Source of the DNA: Cyprinodon diabolis
Taxonomy: Eukaryota; Chordata; Actinopteri; Cyprinodontiformes; Cyprinodontidae
Reading direction: 5' to 3'
DNA length: 64,000 bases
Assembly (NCBI GenBank): GCA_030533445.1
Contig: CM060081.1
Coordinates: forward strand, 34,794,111-34,858,110
Made by a program: the position numbers and the translations under genes. Under the pieces are notes generated by a model. It ran no database searches. It saw nothing but the letters and a program-made list of their open reading frames with translations, and had not been told where the DNA came from. This document shows, piece after piece, positions 49,059 through 61,045 of this stretch. The stretch's first letter is position 1. Every line of letters starts with the position of its first letter.

Positions 49059-50179
49059 AACATCAGCGGTTATTTTCTAAAATTTTAATATTCTAACAAA
49101 TTAATCTTAGATAATAAATGTGAGTCTGCCAGGTCCTTGCATTCAAAGAGCCACCGCCATAATCCACACAAGAGTCACAAAACCATGTACTTTAAAGTGG
49201 TGCCTTGAAGTTAGCTGCAGGGTCGTTCATTGTAATTTTTAATTGCCAATGATTTGGTGGGGATTAAGAGAAAAGCAAAAGAGAAGCAAATTTTGATCTC
49301 AGTGTAGATCTCAGCAGGAAGGATAATTTTTTTAACAGCTTTCCAAATGCCATACAATTTGCACAACATGTAGAAGGACAGCGCATTCCTTGTTCGGTAC
49401 ATGTTCAAATGCTAATTTGTGCAAATAATACATACCTGCTTACATAAGTGCCCTCTACAATGATTTATATTCATAGTAAGAGTGTGTTAAGAGGTTTAAA
49501 GTATGTTCATCTTTTATTACAACATCATTTTGCAATGATAGATTTTAAATAACAATCCCACCTTGTATTAAGAATATCTTATCAGTGGAGAAATAAAAAA
49601 AGATAATTGTTTGCGTGTATTGCACTAATACATTTATTTTATATATTTATATAAAGAATTAAAACAAATTCACAACACAATTTGTTGAACTTGAGCCAGT
49701 GCAAACAGGTGGGTTTGGATATTTAAAGAAAGGCAGGTCAAGGGTTGTTGTGCAGCCACAGCAAATACTCAGTCCCTTCTAGTTTTCAGCCAACAGTTTG
49801 GACCAACCAAAGTCAGTTTAGCTGCCGGTCTTATCAGATGCTCAGAATGATAGAGTGGAGTTCAATTATCCAAACATTTTAAAATAATCACAAATATCTT
49901 GGAAAAAGAATCCTGTAGCTGACTGGAAGCAAGTTCGGTGAAGCCAACACCGGGATTATGTGTATGCATATGAGCTGCGCCATTCTGAACTATCTGCAGG
50001 CAATGACTGGAGACCTGATTGACCCCAGAATGCAAAGAATAGCAGAAATCCAAACAACATGTAATGAAGGGTATGAAAGGCAAACTCTAGAACATAAGTT
50101 AGAGAATATCTCTCAAGATTCTCAGTCATCCAGTTATAATTCCCCTGATATAATTTTTCTAAGATATTATTTGTTTCAT
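49059..50179. other. non-coding DNA
   Basis: Nothing recognised. At 50115-50133 is AAGATTCTCAGTCATCCAG, part of a motif found at two other places in the window. Confidence 0.4.
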
Positions 50180-50520
50180 TATAAATTTTTTATTTTAAAT
50201 TCTTTAAATTCTTTATTTTGACAAAAAAGCTATTGCAAACAGGCCTATACTTTGTCATTTTTTTTAGGAATGGGCTTTGCCTTTTTAAACAATGGCTGAA
50301 CAGCAGCATGTTTAAAAAGCTTGAGACACAGCCTGAGGACATTTTATAATTCCTAATAAATAAGGTCCTACTGGTCCTTCTAGTAAATTTGGAGGAAAAC
50401 CAACAAGTTGACAATTAGAAGATCTTACCTTATGCACAAGATCAGACAGATCATTGACCGAATCAAGTTCAAAGATCTAAAAAAAAAAAAGAGAGTAAGC
50501 TGAGCTTATAGAAGAATAAA
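50180..50520 (-). pseudogene. L2-type LINE reverse-transcriptase fragment
   Basis: On the minus strand, scattered frames read NLLEGPVGPYLLGII, SSGCV and then AFKHAAVQPLFKKAKP-like sequence, the N-terminal part of L2/CR1 reverse transcriptases (SGCVP.AFK.A.V.PLLKK). Frameshifts separate the blocks. It is a short, old fragment. Confidence 0.45.
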
Positions 50521-53024
50521 CAATTAAACCAGAATTGGTTGAGTCTCTAATAGCAGAGATCTTATAAACAGAAGCATTTTGCAAGCTGGAACATAAATTA
50601 AAAGCAATTACAGCATTACTAGTTTTAATCGGACTTAGAAGGCTATTTAAAATATTAAGCAGAACTTGAACTGTGCCTATTTTAAGATATCAAGTTTGGT
50701 CATATACTCCTGCACAACTTACTATTATTTAATAAGTTCCCCAACATTTAATCAGAATCAATCAACCAATCAATCAATCACCCTTGTTTTTGAAGCTTTG
50801 TTTCATAAAAAAAGCATCAAGCTTTTTTTTTTTGTTTATGAAGTAATTACAGACTCAATTGGTATACAGGTTCATAAATGCATGCATCACTTAAAACGTT
50901 TCTAGACAAAACAGACAAAAATGCAATTTATTATCATAATGGAAATACCATGCATAACACAATACAACTGTATTTGAGACTAAAGTAATTAAAGAAATGC
51001 ATGGCTTTGATGACCCCAAAATGATGTTTACTGGATAAATAGCAGAAGGAAAGTGATTGTTCATAGAAAGTCATAAAATCCTGTGGGCAGTTTGCTATAA
51101 GTCATGTAAGAGGCATAGCAAATATGTAAAAAAAAACAAAGTTTTTGGAATATATTCAAACTGAAATGCCTAATGGAAAACAAACTACATATGAACATGA
51201 CATTGCTGCTGTGAGGAGCATCATGCTGTGAGGAGGCTCTTCTTCAGCAGTTTGTCAGAGTTGATGTGTGATGGACAAACTTCCAAATTTAAGTCCAGAC
51301 TCAAATCTGGATATAGCCTTTATAGCCATTTTGTAAAAAGGAATAAAAATATAACAACTATCCTTTTTATACATGTAATCTTATTTGAAATGCTGCAAGT
51401 TGTGTCATTTGAGCTCAGAACATTATGAAATGTACAAACTTCATGGTTCTGTAATAAAAGTTCTGATTCACAGCTGTGTCAACAATGAAACAACAACCAA
51501 GAAACAAACTAATCTAAGCCTCATTTTAAAATCTTTATTGTCTAGGTGGTGATAAGATCCTAATGCAATACAGTAATTGGCGGTTATTCTCTATATTTCT
51601 GACAGATCTGGTAAAAATATTTGAGATTTTAAGGTTCTTTCAAGCAGTTGCTGGAGCACTGCAAGAATTCCAATGTGCTGCAACTTCCTTTTCTACAAAA
51701 AAGCATAAGAGTAACCAGATCTTGAAATCCAACTCCTCATATAATTTCTAAAACATGGCTTCTTCATGAGGCTTTGAACCAAGTGGGGAGTAGAAATCAA
51801 AGGAAACCCTGTAGAGCCCAGTCAGCAGCGAGGAAGATGCAATGGGCCTCACTGGCTCCTTTAGTCTAACACTTCAATCCCAGGCAGCTCAGTGTCTACA
51901 GAGACACCTCAGGGGACCACTGTGGCTGGAAGAGGAGGGTCTTTGAATGGAGGGCCTTGTATGTGGCCAGCAGACGTAGGAGAGAAAAAGAGAGAGGAAA
52001 GCGAGGCTGTGTCCCCTCAGTGTGCAGACAGACGGGGTATTGATGGACCCATGAATGTTTAAATGTTTTGATAAAACTTTTAAACATATTAATAAAATAT
52101 TAATGAAATAAGGGTCTGGGTCTTTTTTTTTTTTTTTGAGCTTACTAAATATAACTCTTTGTTTGTACTTCCATTCACTTCACAGTGGAGAAATGAAAAC
52201 ACTTTTGTCTTATTTCCCCTGTAAATCTGTAAATCTGAGTCTTCTCTGAAGTGCAACAATTTGTTATTTTATAGAAAAGGAGTTTTTCCGTCCCTTGATA
52301 TATAAACCCAATCTGACACCATTTCATTAAAGCAGCAGTTATGACTCACAAATTCACACTTCCCCAACATTCATTCTTACATCACTGCCTGCCCTCCTTT
52401 CCACTGACACAAAGAGAAAGACAATTATAAGATGCAACCAAAAGTAAAATTAACCAGCATTACATTTTGCAACATTATCATTTTATCCTATTTCTTTAAG
52501 CAACTCACCTCAAAATGCTTTTCTAGGTGCTATGCATCTTTTTTCCCCACAATTATTGATGTTTTCTGTGACATATTAAGATCTGCACTATAGCAGATGA
52601 ACATTACAAAAACATTTCTGTTTTCTGTTTTCAAACAAGGACGATGAGATAATTGATAAGTTCCTAAATAAAAGTGAAGTAAAATATGTTAGTAAAAGTA
52701 AAAGACGATGATCATCTGCTGGACAAGATGGCCAATCAAAAACTGCAGATTTGATTGGATTATAATTCTTCTTTAAAGCTGTTGTTTTTACATGTTTAAT
52801 GTAAAACCACTTAGATAATAATGATTTTAGCATGCACTTCACTGAGTTGAAGACTTGAATAATATGTCAGGCATGACTCTAGAATATTTCCTATGTGTCA
52901 TTTGGGTTTTGAATAAAACAATGGAGCTTGACAGGATGCCTGAAAGCTACTGAATGACAGGTTTGCCATCATTAACCAGTATTTTAGAATATTTTTCAAT
53001 TATTTTGTGATTCCTTAATAACTC
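50521..53024. other. non-coding DNA
   Basis: No gene found. The part at about 51780-52030 is less AT-rich than its surroundings and has a 64-codon minus frame, but no family match that I know. Confidence 0.4.
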
Positions 53025-53650
53025 TCAAACCACAAGAAACATATTTCTCTGGTCTGATAAGACAATAATTTAACTCTTTGGTATAACACCTGGTGTCATC
53101 TTTGGAGGAAACCAGGCATCACTCATCCCCTGGCTGTTACTAAGCCTACATTAAACCATGTTGGTAGAAGCATCCTGGATCCTGAATAGAAACCTGTTCC
53201 AGAATGTTCTGGACCTCAGGTTTGGGCGACAGTTCACTTATTAGCAAGAAAACAACCCAAAGCTCATAGAGGGGATTCAGAATCAATATGTGAATGTCCT
53301 AAAGTCCAGGCTTGAATCCAGTTGAACATATCTGGATTGATCTGTAGATGGCTTTGCACAGACATCGTCCATTCAACCTGATGGAGTCTGTCTTTAAAAG
53401 AATACTTGTTGAAGGTGCTCAAAGGTAGATGTAATATCTTGTTGCATCATATAATTGGCTCAAGGCTAAATTTGCGGCCAATGACAGATTAATAAAGTTT
53501 TTTAGCAAAGGCAATAAATACTTATGTAAATGTGAATATAGTCTTTTAATTTTAATATCTTTGCAACAATCTACAAAAAAATCAAATTGACCAAATGAGG
53601 TATTGTGTTAGTATTTAGAAGAAAGAGATTAATTTTATTTGGACAGTAAA
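53025..53650 (+). pseudogene. degenerate Tc1 element (C-terminal transposase and right end)
   Basis: The + strand retains CTCTGGTCTGATAAGACAAT (the LWSDET region with the first catalytic D), CTGTTCCAGAATGTTCTGGA, GGCGACAGTTCAC, GTGAATGTCC, GGCTTGAATCCAGTTGAACA (DLNPIE region) and AACCTGATGGAG. It ends with sequence like the inner part of Tc1 inverted repeats. Many indels and stops interrupt it. This is a fourth, old Tc1 lineage, different from the three larger copies. Confidence 0.65.
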
Positions 53651-53749
53651 ATAATTAGTGGGAAACTGCTGAGATTCATTGAGGACATTGTCAGAAGGTA
53701 GAAGAAATATTCTGAATATCTCCTTAGCCACATCTTCCATGGCGAAAGC

Positions 53750-54240
53750 AAAGACTGAATGCCCAGTGTCGAACTTCTTCATCACCAAGTCTGAAGTCAC
53801 AGAGGTTATCACAAAACTTCATTGTCCCTGGTTTTTGCAGAGGACATGGTTCTGCTGGCTCCCTCTTACCAAGATGTACAGCATGAGCAGAAGCAGTTTG
53901 AAGTGTGAAGCACCTAGGATGAAGATTAGCTCCTAAAAGGATCGATGTTATGGTTCTCATCTGGAAAAAGGTGGTTTACGATTTTTCTTACTTAAGTGGA
54001 GAAGGTCCTGTACACAAAAGGACAAATGGAGTGGGAGTTCAACAGAGCGAGTGACTGTACCAGTCAGTCCATGTTCCCAAACTCACCTACTGTATGTTCA
54101 TGAAATCTGGATCATGACCAAACAAACGAGACCCTAATGCAAGCGGCAGAAATTGACTTTTTCAGCTGAATGGCTGGGCCCTGCGTTGGAGAGGTGGTGA
54201 GGAGCTTGGCTATCTGGGAGAGGCTTAAAGGAGAGCTGCT
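53750..54240 (+). pseudogene. LINE reverse-transcriptase C-terminal fragment
   Basis: FAEDMVLLAPSYQDVQHEQKQF at about 53834-53898 corresponds to the RT active-site box (F-A-D-D-M), with the first active-site D changed to E. Downstream, in shifting frames, are WIMTKQTR, MQAAEIDFF and MAGPC.G..VRS, which match the thumb region following the active site in a very common teleost LINE. Clade not resolved. It directly follows the Tc1 relic. Confidence 0.6.
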
Positions 54241-55260
54241 CAACAGCTGCGAAATTAAACCTCTATGTTTGCATCAAGTCCAAGTTACCTTAAAAGGTGC
54301 ATTTTTCATCACACACCAAAATCAATACATAAACTTGCAATTCCATTCAGAATAAATTAATAATATAATGTTTCTGGTTAAATATTAAGTTAACTAACTT
54401 TCTGGTTTTCTTCAAAAACATTTCAGTTATAACATTAAGCTATGTATTATCAGCCGCAACACCTCTAAAAGCCAGATGATGGTTTGAGGTTTTTTTTATT
54501 TCACTTTTTCTCTTTAGAAAGATCCCTTACATTTCCCCCAATTAATAATATATACTCTGCACAACATAATTTCTAGTAAAAAAAAATACCAATTTCGAAT
54601 ACAATCTTGCAATAATGTATTCTCTGCTATGTATAAATACATGAAGACTGAATATCCTGCAGGAATTAAACTGATAAGTCAGCAGCGGTCACCTGTCCAT
54701 CATAAAGATTTCCTTCTGGCATTAATCAATTTTTTCCTATAACTGTGTCCCTTCCCCTCTGGCTACCATTTAGCGACTGGATGACTGGAAAATTCTACCC
54801 ATTTTTGCAACTATTTTCTTCCCAAGGACATGAGGATCTTAAACAGAGTTTTATCATAATTAATCTGTGCTAATATTTAATTAAGGTGTTTTCAAAATGA
54901 AGATTTTAGATGCTGAAGTTTTATTAGTGTATTAACAGCATTCAGGGTTGTTTCTTATTCTTGATGTCATGTGTTTTTTTTTATAGCTATGTGAAGTAAA
55001 ACTTGCTCTCTACATTTCAATTTCAGCATGAGGTCCTCAGAGAAAACTGAATATATTCAAGGTCTTATAGCAAACAAGTCTGCAGTGGGTTGTTAATGTG
55101 AAGCATAAAGAATGTGAAAGAGCTTGTGTAACTTCAACTGACTTCAGTTATACTTGAATTGCAGCCTTTATAGACACTAACTGGTAATTCATTAGAACTT
55201 AGCTATTGATTCTTTTAAAAAGGAGATTGTCATGGAATTAGAGTCACTCAACTTTGTTCA
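54241..55260. other. non-coding DNA
   Basis: Nothing recognised. Confidence 0.4.
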
Positions 55261-55264
55261 TTAA

Positions 55265-55804
55265 CCTCTTACACCCTCAGGGGGTATAAATAAATTTCTG
55301 CCTGACAAAAACACACAAAAGTAAATCACTTATAGCCTCACAGCTATTAGATTTAAGAAGAAACTTTTGGTATCTCTGTAAAGGTAATATGTCATAGAAT
55401 GGTTTTCTGGTGTCAGCACCATTGTAGCTTTGACCCTGCCTGAAATATTAGAGACGAAATACAAAATATTTTGCATTTTTTGAACCTCGCCAAAATTTTC
55501 TTTGAAATAAACATTGCAAAACACTACCAAAATATTATTTATAGCACAAAAAAGTAGTACAGACTTTTAAATCTAAATGTTGTGTAAAAATATAACAAAT
55601 TTGGACTCAATCAGATGAATCATATTTATTTCAGAATGGTATTCGTGAGAAATTTCTTAGGCGGAGGGGCCATTTTGGCACATTTATCCAAAAATGTCAC
55701 CAAACTGTGCCAAATGTGTTTTTTACATCAATACTGGGGGTTTGTTAAAATTATGAGGTCACGTAGCAGCTGGACACACCGGTGGGTCCGTAGGGTTCTA
55801 GGGG
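55265..55804. mobile_element. putative piggyBac-like MITE (540 bp)
   Basis: Flanked by TTAA on both sides (55261-55264 and 55805-55808). The ends CCTCTTACACCC and GGGTTCTAGGGG are inverted at 8 of 12 positions. TTAA targets and CC(C/T)-starting ends are typical of piggyBac. A 77-codon frame inside (55615-55848) has no recognisable domain and crosses the right end, so it is not a gene. Confidence 0.5.
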
Positions 55805-55808
55805 TTAA

Positions 55809-58800
55809 GGACCTTAAGTCATTTTCAGAAATCAAAACAGATTTCTAATTATGGTGTGCTTAAAAACACACTTGCTCAAAGGGAGGTAATGCTTTTCTAA
55901 ATAATAAAAAAAAGATGATTCTTTCATACTTTTCATCACTACTAAGAATTTTTTCCTGAGTCCTTTGACAACTTGCAATTCAATGATAGATATTAGAGAC
56001 AAAATAGACATTGAGCAGTGCTATTGAATGCACAAGGTTGCCCCAAACGAGCCTTACATTTTGCAGAAACAACCCATTAAAGCTTTTGGATTGACAATAT
56101 GCTTTGCACTATTTATTTTAGATATAATCACAGATTTTCCTTTAAAGAGAATCTGTTCTTAACATGGCTTTCTTTGTCTAAAATTGTAATTAAACAGCCT
56201 TGCACATGGAGTTGTTTCTGTATTCCTACAGATCCTTCCATAATACTAGAGATTTAAGTTAAAAACATTGATGCCGTCTAAATTTTGGTCTTTGTACCCA
56301 TTTTATTTGAATCATTACCTTTGCACCAATCCTTCATTATTGTTATTCATGCATTTGATGCTAGAGCAAAAATATTAATCTTTGATTTTTATTCGTAATA
56401 ACACAGTCCCGAATTTGAAATGGCTTATTTGTGAAAAACAAAGGGGATTTGTATGGTATGGTTTAAAGACACAAGAGGTAAAATGCTTGCATTTAGGAGA
56501 TTAATCCCAAGGTCAAGTGTAGCAAAGCTGCACCGAATAGAAATAGAACGATTTGGAAAAATAAGGATTTGGAGGGTCGAAGGTAGAGACCTAGTAAACA
56601 GACATTATTTGACATCTTTACTTGTATACCAATAACACTCTTGTTTGGGAAGATATATTGCATTCATATTCTTGTTATTAAGTTAATACCTCTTCTTTCC
56701 TTCTGACTCCACCCAACGCCTTTTTGTAAGATGTTCCTATTTTAACTAGTAGCCCGAAAACTAATCTGCTTTCATTTATTTTTAAGGAAAACACCATCTG
56801 TAATAATTATCCCTTTCTGATTAATTTCCTCTTTCACTCCACCCATAAAGGCAATAGAACCTTTCCCTCAGAAGTATGTCTTCATGGACATGTGTATTTT
56901 TAATTTTAAACCTTCCATAACTTTTTTCTGGTCGACTGACCTCCTGGTAAACTAAAAGATTGTCCTTGCAGGGTATTTAATAAAACACCTGGTCCAAAAT
57001 GTTAAACCAGCAGTTATGGCATACTGTAGGTCTGTTGTATTATCTTTTTAAAAGATTCTTAGTAAAACAAAGTTTTCACTGAAGCAATTTCTCTGTGTCA
57101 AAGGAGAAGAAATTTTAAACTTCACGATCAATCACAATCAATGTGATCTGTTACAGAACTCAAGTAAGAATCATCTGACTTTCAAGGTAAGATGAGTAAT
57201 TCTGTCTGTGATGTCAAATGGCGGGCTGTTACTACACATGTAGTGCCCTGTTTACCCCCAGCTTTGTGATTATTGCTGACCAGACTGTGGCTCAATCACA
57301 CAATCAGACCAGTTCAAGTAGTTTGTTTGGTAAAGCGTGTTTTTGTGCAAGTGGCTTTTTCAATCTAAGAAACAGAGCACTGTTTTGATGTCCAATCTAA
57401 ACATGATAATTTGAACGGAACCATTTCTCTGGCATTTAGATAAAACACATCCACGATTGATGCTGAAATGTTACTTTTTGAAAAATGTTTCCAAGTAGAC
57501 TTGATATGAATCACATATGAATCTCCAAACATGATAGAGCACTGGAACAGATGTGCAAACTTAGATAATGCACTTTTCTGATATCATGCAGGTTTAAAGC
57601 AAGGGGGAAATCTTGGACTCAGCGAGCAATAAATCCAGTCATTCATTGCACCAATGAAATGTTTCTGGAAAAATTATCTCAAACATTAATATCAGAGATG
57701 GATTCAGATGTTAGATTTACTGTTGAGTTTTTCTCTACGTCCAAGAGAGTAAAACATGATTTAGGCAAAGATTTCAACACAGTCTCACAGTAATTATTGT
57801 ATCATATTTATTTGGTGCTGTAAAGAAACATGATTTGGAAGGGGAAAAAAAGTGTACTCTTCTGTTAAAATAAGCTTAATTTCTTAATAGACTAAAAAAA
57901 CGTTCCTCTCTTTCTGTTGTATACTGGTAAAAGGTTTGGCCTTTTTAAAGTTTCATAAAAAATGTAGTCTCACACACTGATTCTTTGCATTAGAGCAGGT
58001 TTCATTGTAAAATGTTTTGGGGCTTCAGGAGAGACTTATCTTCAGTTTCAGCACTGGTAGCTGTTAAGCATTCCTCTTGTCAGCACAACCTTATCAGAGT
58101 TGTGCACTGAAACTAAAGCAAGCAATTCTACAAACATAAAAGCTGAATAACCAATGATAAGTGATGCAGTTAATAAACCACACTTTCACTTACCTCATGA
58201 TTTCTTTGATATGTCTGTAGGGTGATCCATGTTGATTTTTAGGAGTCGAAGGAGGTTATGTTTAGGAGAGGTTGTGTGTCTCTCTGTGCACAGGGTAAGT
58301 TATGGATAAGTTTTAATGACATTTTTATCCTAGGTGTCCCTCATGCCAAGGAAATATATTTTTGATTATGTTCCAGATCATAATCCGGATACAAAAATTT
58401 TTTTTTTCAAAGATTCTATGACACTATGACAGGGATATTTGGCAGAACAAGCAGTCCCCCTTTAAACCAGAGGGTGGCAGCAGTGACCACTGACAGTCTC
58501 AGTATCGGACTCAAAAAGTCCAGAGGTATTTTACTGAAGATAAAAAAAAACAGAATAGGCAACGCTGTTGGTTTGTTAGCAGGATCAATTGAAAACTTAT
58601 GAACGGATTTTATGGAAGTGTGTGTTTTTACCAGAGGTATGCATTATGCCAAGGAACAATTCATTAAAATTTGGTAATGATCCACATCATGTGTGAGTTT
58701 AAGCTGAAGGTGTAAGTCACAATATGGGGCGAAATGTGTTGCATTATCAGAGTGCTTTTCTTGTTATTATTGATAGTTCTCTGTTTTATTTATTTTTTTA

Positions 58801-59459
58801 GCATCTGCTATGGAAGCCGGTAGTAACAAGGATGCGGTAATGACAGAAACAAAGCTAAAGCAGAAGTTTAAAGATAGATAGATAGATAAAGAAATTTTTT
58901 ATGAAATGAAATAAAAATAGGCATAAGAGCAAAATGTATTTTTCCCTGCAAACCTGAACCACAACTCTTTTTGTGGCTCATTCTACTAAACAAGGACGAA
59001 CCACAAAAGGTGTGTGAGCATTTTCAATCAGGGTTAGAGAATGCAGGCAGCTTTAAAGCTGAATTAACTTTGGCTGTAAAAATATCACCTAAATGTCATC
59101 AAAACAAAGCAAACCTGAAATCTCTTTGTGAGCAACACCCCCTCTGACCCTTAACTGATTGGCCACAAAGTTCATCGTCCTCTTCTTTGTAAATCAAACA
59201 ACTTTGATTTAGAGTTCTTTTTTTTTCTTCTTCTATCTCGTCGATGGCTTTGCAAGTTTTCACAAATTCCCCTTTCTTGCGTTCTAGTCATTCCATTATA
59301 AAAATCTTGTGATGAAAAGGTCACTGCTTGTATGTTTTTTGTGTATAACAGTTAAACATTTTTTGATTTCCTTTTTTTTTTTTTTTAGTTCTGAGGAATT
59401 GTTAGAACAATCTATATAAAATATACTGGGAAGTTATTCATACTAAACTGTCAAAGGAA
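55809..59459. other. non-coding DNA
   Basis: No gene. A short GATA repeat lies near 58872-58888. At about 58471-58486 is CCAGAGGGTGGCAG, a weaker CTCF-like match. Confidence 0.4.
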
Positions 59460-59861
59460 AAGTCTGGTCAGCAAGGAATAACCAATGGGTCATTATTTGT
59501 ACCAAAAACTAATACATTCATGGTGATTTAATCAATTTAGCATTTACCAGTAGAAAAATAAAAACAATATTGTTCGGCGCGATCACTGAGTCCGGGACCA
59601 GCCATTTTTGCCCAAATCTAGTAACAGCTCATGCCTAACATCTGCCGGCAGTGACTTCACGGTGCGGTACGCCTAGCGCCATTTTACTCGCTTTACAAGC
59701 AAAACCAAAGGGAATTACTAGACACTCCAGCAATCAACAACAATTATTTAAGATTCTGAGAGGACTTGACTATTGAAATTCTCGAGAGCTATAGTTAAAC
59801 TGACAATGCCCACGTGCATGGCAGTTGGTTGTTGAAATACATTGGATAAAAGTGGAAAAAA

Positions 59862-60648
59862 AAAAGTTTGTGCTACGTTTGTGCTGGCTTGTGCTGCAAA
59901 AATTTTCGTTTGTGCTGCTATCATTTTAAAGATATAAAGAAATATTTCTAGAAGTCATCAAAGGTCAACAAGCCCCCCCACCTTCTTCAAATCAGACGAA
60001 ATGGGTGTCAATTAACTCAGCTTCGTTTGTACTGGTTTGTGCAGCAAAAAATTTTGTTTGTGCTGCTTTGGCTTTGAAGATATTACTGAAAATATAAAGG
60101 TCCAAAGGTCAACCAGCCCCCCCCCACCTTCTCCAAATTAGACAAAATTGGTGTCAAACATTTTTGCAATGTTTGTGCTGGTTTGTGCAGCAAAAAATTT
60201 CATTTGTGCCACTATCATTTTAACCCTGTAATGCCAAATTCATAATATTTGATACATACGGTTTCTGAAATGTTTTGCGTCTGACACCTTTTGCATAATT
60301 TAATGGTAAACACTTTGCTCAAAATCCTATTGTACACAATCAGATATATCTGATAACAGAGGGCAGAAGACTACACAAAAAATAATCTTGACTTCTCGAA
60401 TAGCAATAAATTATTAATATCAAAAATGTATTTCTGTTTTTTCTTTTTACATATTTTGTTAAAAGGCCAAATAAGGATTTCAAACCAAAAAAAGTAATTT
60501 TTTGTTTTGTTTTATTCTTGGATCGGGCTTTAAAGGGTTAAAGATATAAAGAGATATTTCTAGAGGTCATCAAAGGTCAACTAGCCCCCCCACTTTCTTC
60601 AAATTAGACAAAATTGGTGTCAAACGTTTGTGCTACCTTTGTGCCAAC
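59862..60648 (+). repeat. tandem repeat of about 145-165 bp, three units plus a partial unit
   Basis: Units begin near 59862, 60027 and 60170, with a partial one at 60628. Each has GTTTGTGCTG(G/C), TTGTGC(T/A)GCAAAAA(A)TTT, an A/T block with GATAT, then TCAAAGGTCAAC, a C7-C9 run and AGACAAAATTGGTGTCAA-like sequence. The third unit is split by the MITE at 60224-60537. Confidence 0.8.
60224..60537. mobile_element. piggyBac-like MITE (314 bp) inside the tandem repeat
   Basis: It interrupts a tandem-repeat unit exactly at TTAA (60220-60223 and 60538-60541). Ends CCCTGTAATGCC and GGCTTTAAAGGG are inverted at 10 of 12 positions. The empty site can be read from the first repeat unit (CATTTTAAAGATAT), which confirms the insertion point and the TTAA duplication. 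No coding capacity. Confidence 0.85.
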
Positions 60649-60874
60649 TTCACTCAGGTACCACAGATTCATCATTGGATTACCAATCTGAAGAGAGAGG
60701 ATTTGCCATCGAACTTCTCGCCAGAGGAAAAAAAAAAAACACATCATAATCCATCACTGTCTGCTTCACATGGTGCATTGGTCGTCGCCATGATGGATAA
60801 TAGCCTTTGTGACAAACACCAGATAGAGTACTGGTACTTGCTCAACAACCGATACCGCACCGCGACGTCACAAA

Positions 60875-60888
60875 CCAGTAGGTGGCAG
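60875..60888 (+). promoter_or_regulatory. CTCF-like motif in repeat copy B
   Basis: CCAGTAGGTGGCAG matches the vertebrate CTCF core consensus CCASYAGRKGGCRS at every position. It is in the same place as the motif in copy A. Occupancy is unknown. Confidence 0.45.
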
Positions 60889-61045
60889 TAGTGCTCTTTG
60901 AAACATGGATGTCTCCGGTTAAGCAAATTCAAATTAAACTACTCTTAATTAAAACACTTATTTATTAAAAAGTCTGTAATAATTTCATACTTACAATTCT
61001 TTCAGAAGTTTGTATTCTGTATGTGACTGGACTTTCCCTTCAGTG

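Larger units (their letters stand above)
59460..61045 (+). repeat. THAP-domain repeat, copy B, expanded by insertions
   Basis: Homologous to copy A over its left part (CAGCAAGGAATAACCAATGG onward) and right part (ending near CAGAAGTTTGTATTCTG). THAP remnants include MPTCMAVG at about 59808-59830 and HHWITNLKREDLPSNFSPEE at about 60673-60730. Between these halves copy B has about 760 extra bases: three tandem repeats and a piggyBac-like MITE. The reading frame is broken. Confidence 0.7.

Noticed and set aside
51896..52087. 63-codon minus frame in less AT-rich DNA
   Set aside because: No recognisable domain, splice signals or family, so I cannot call a gene.
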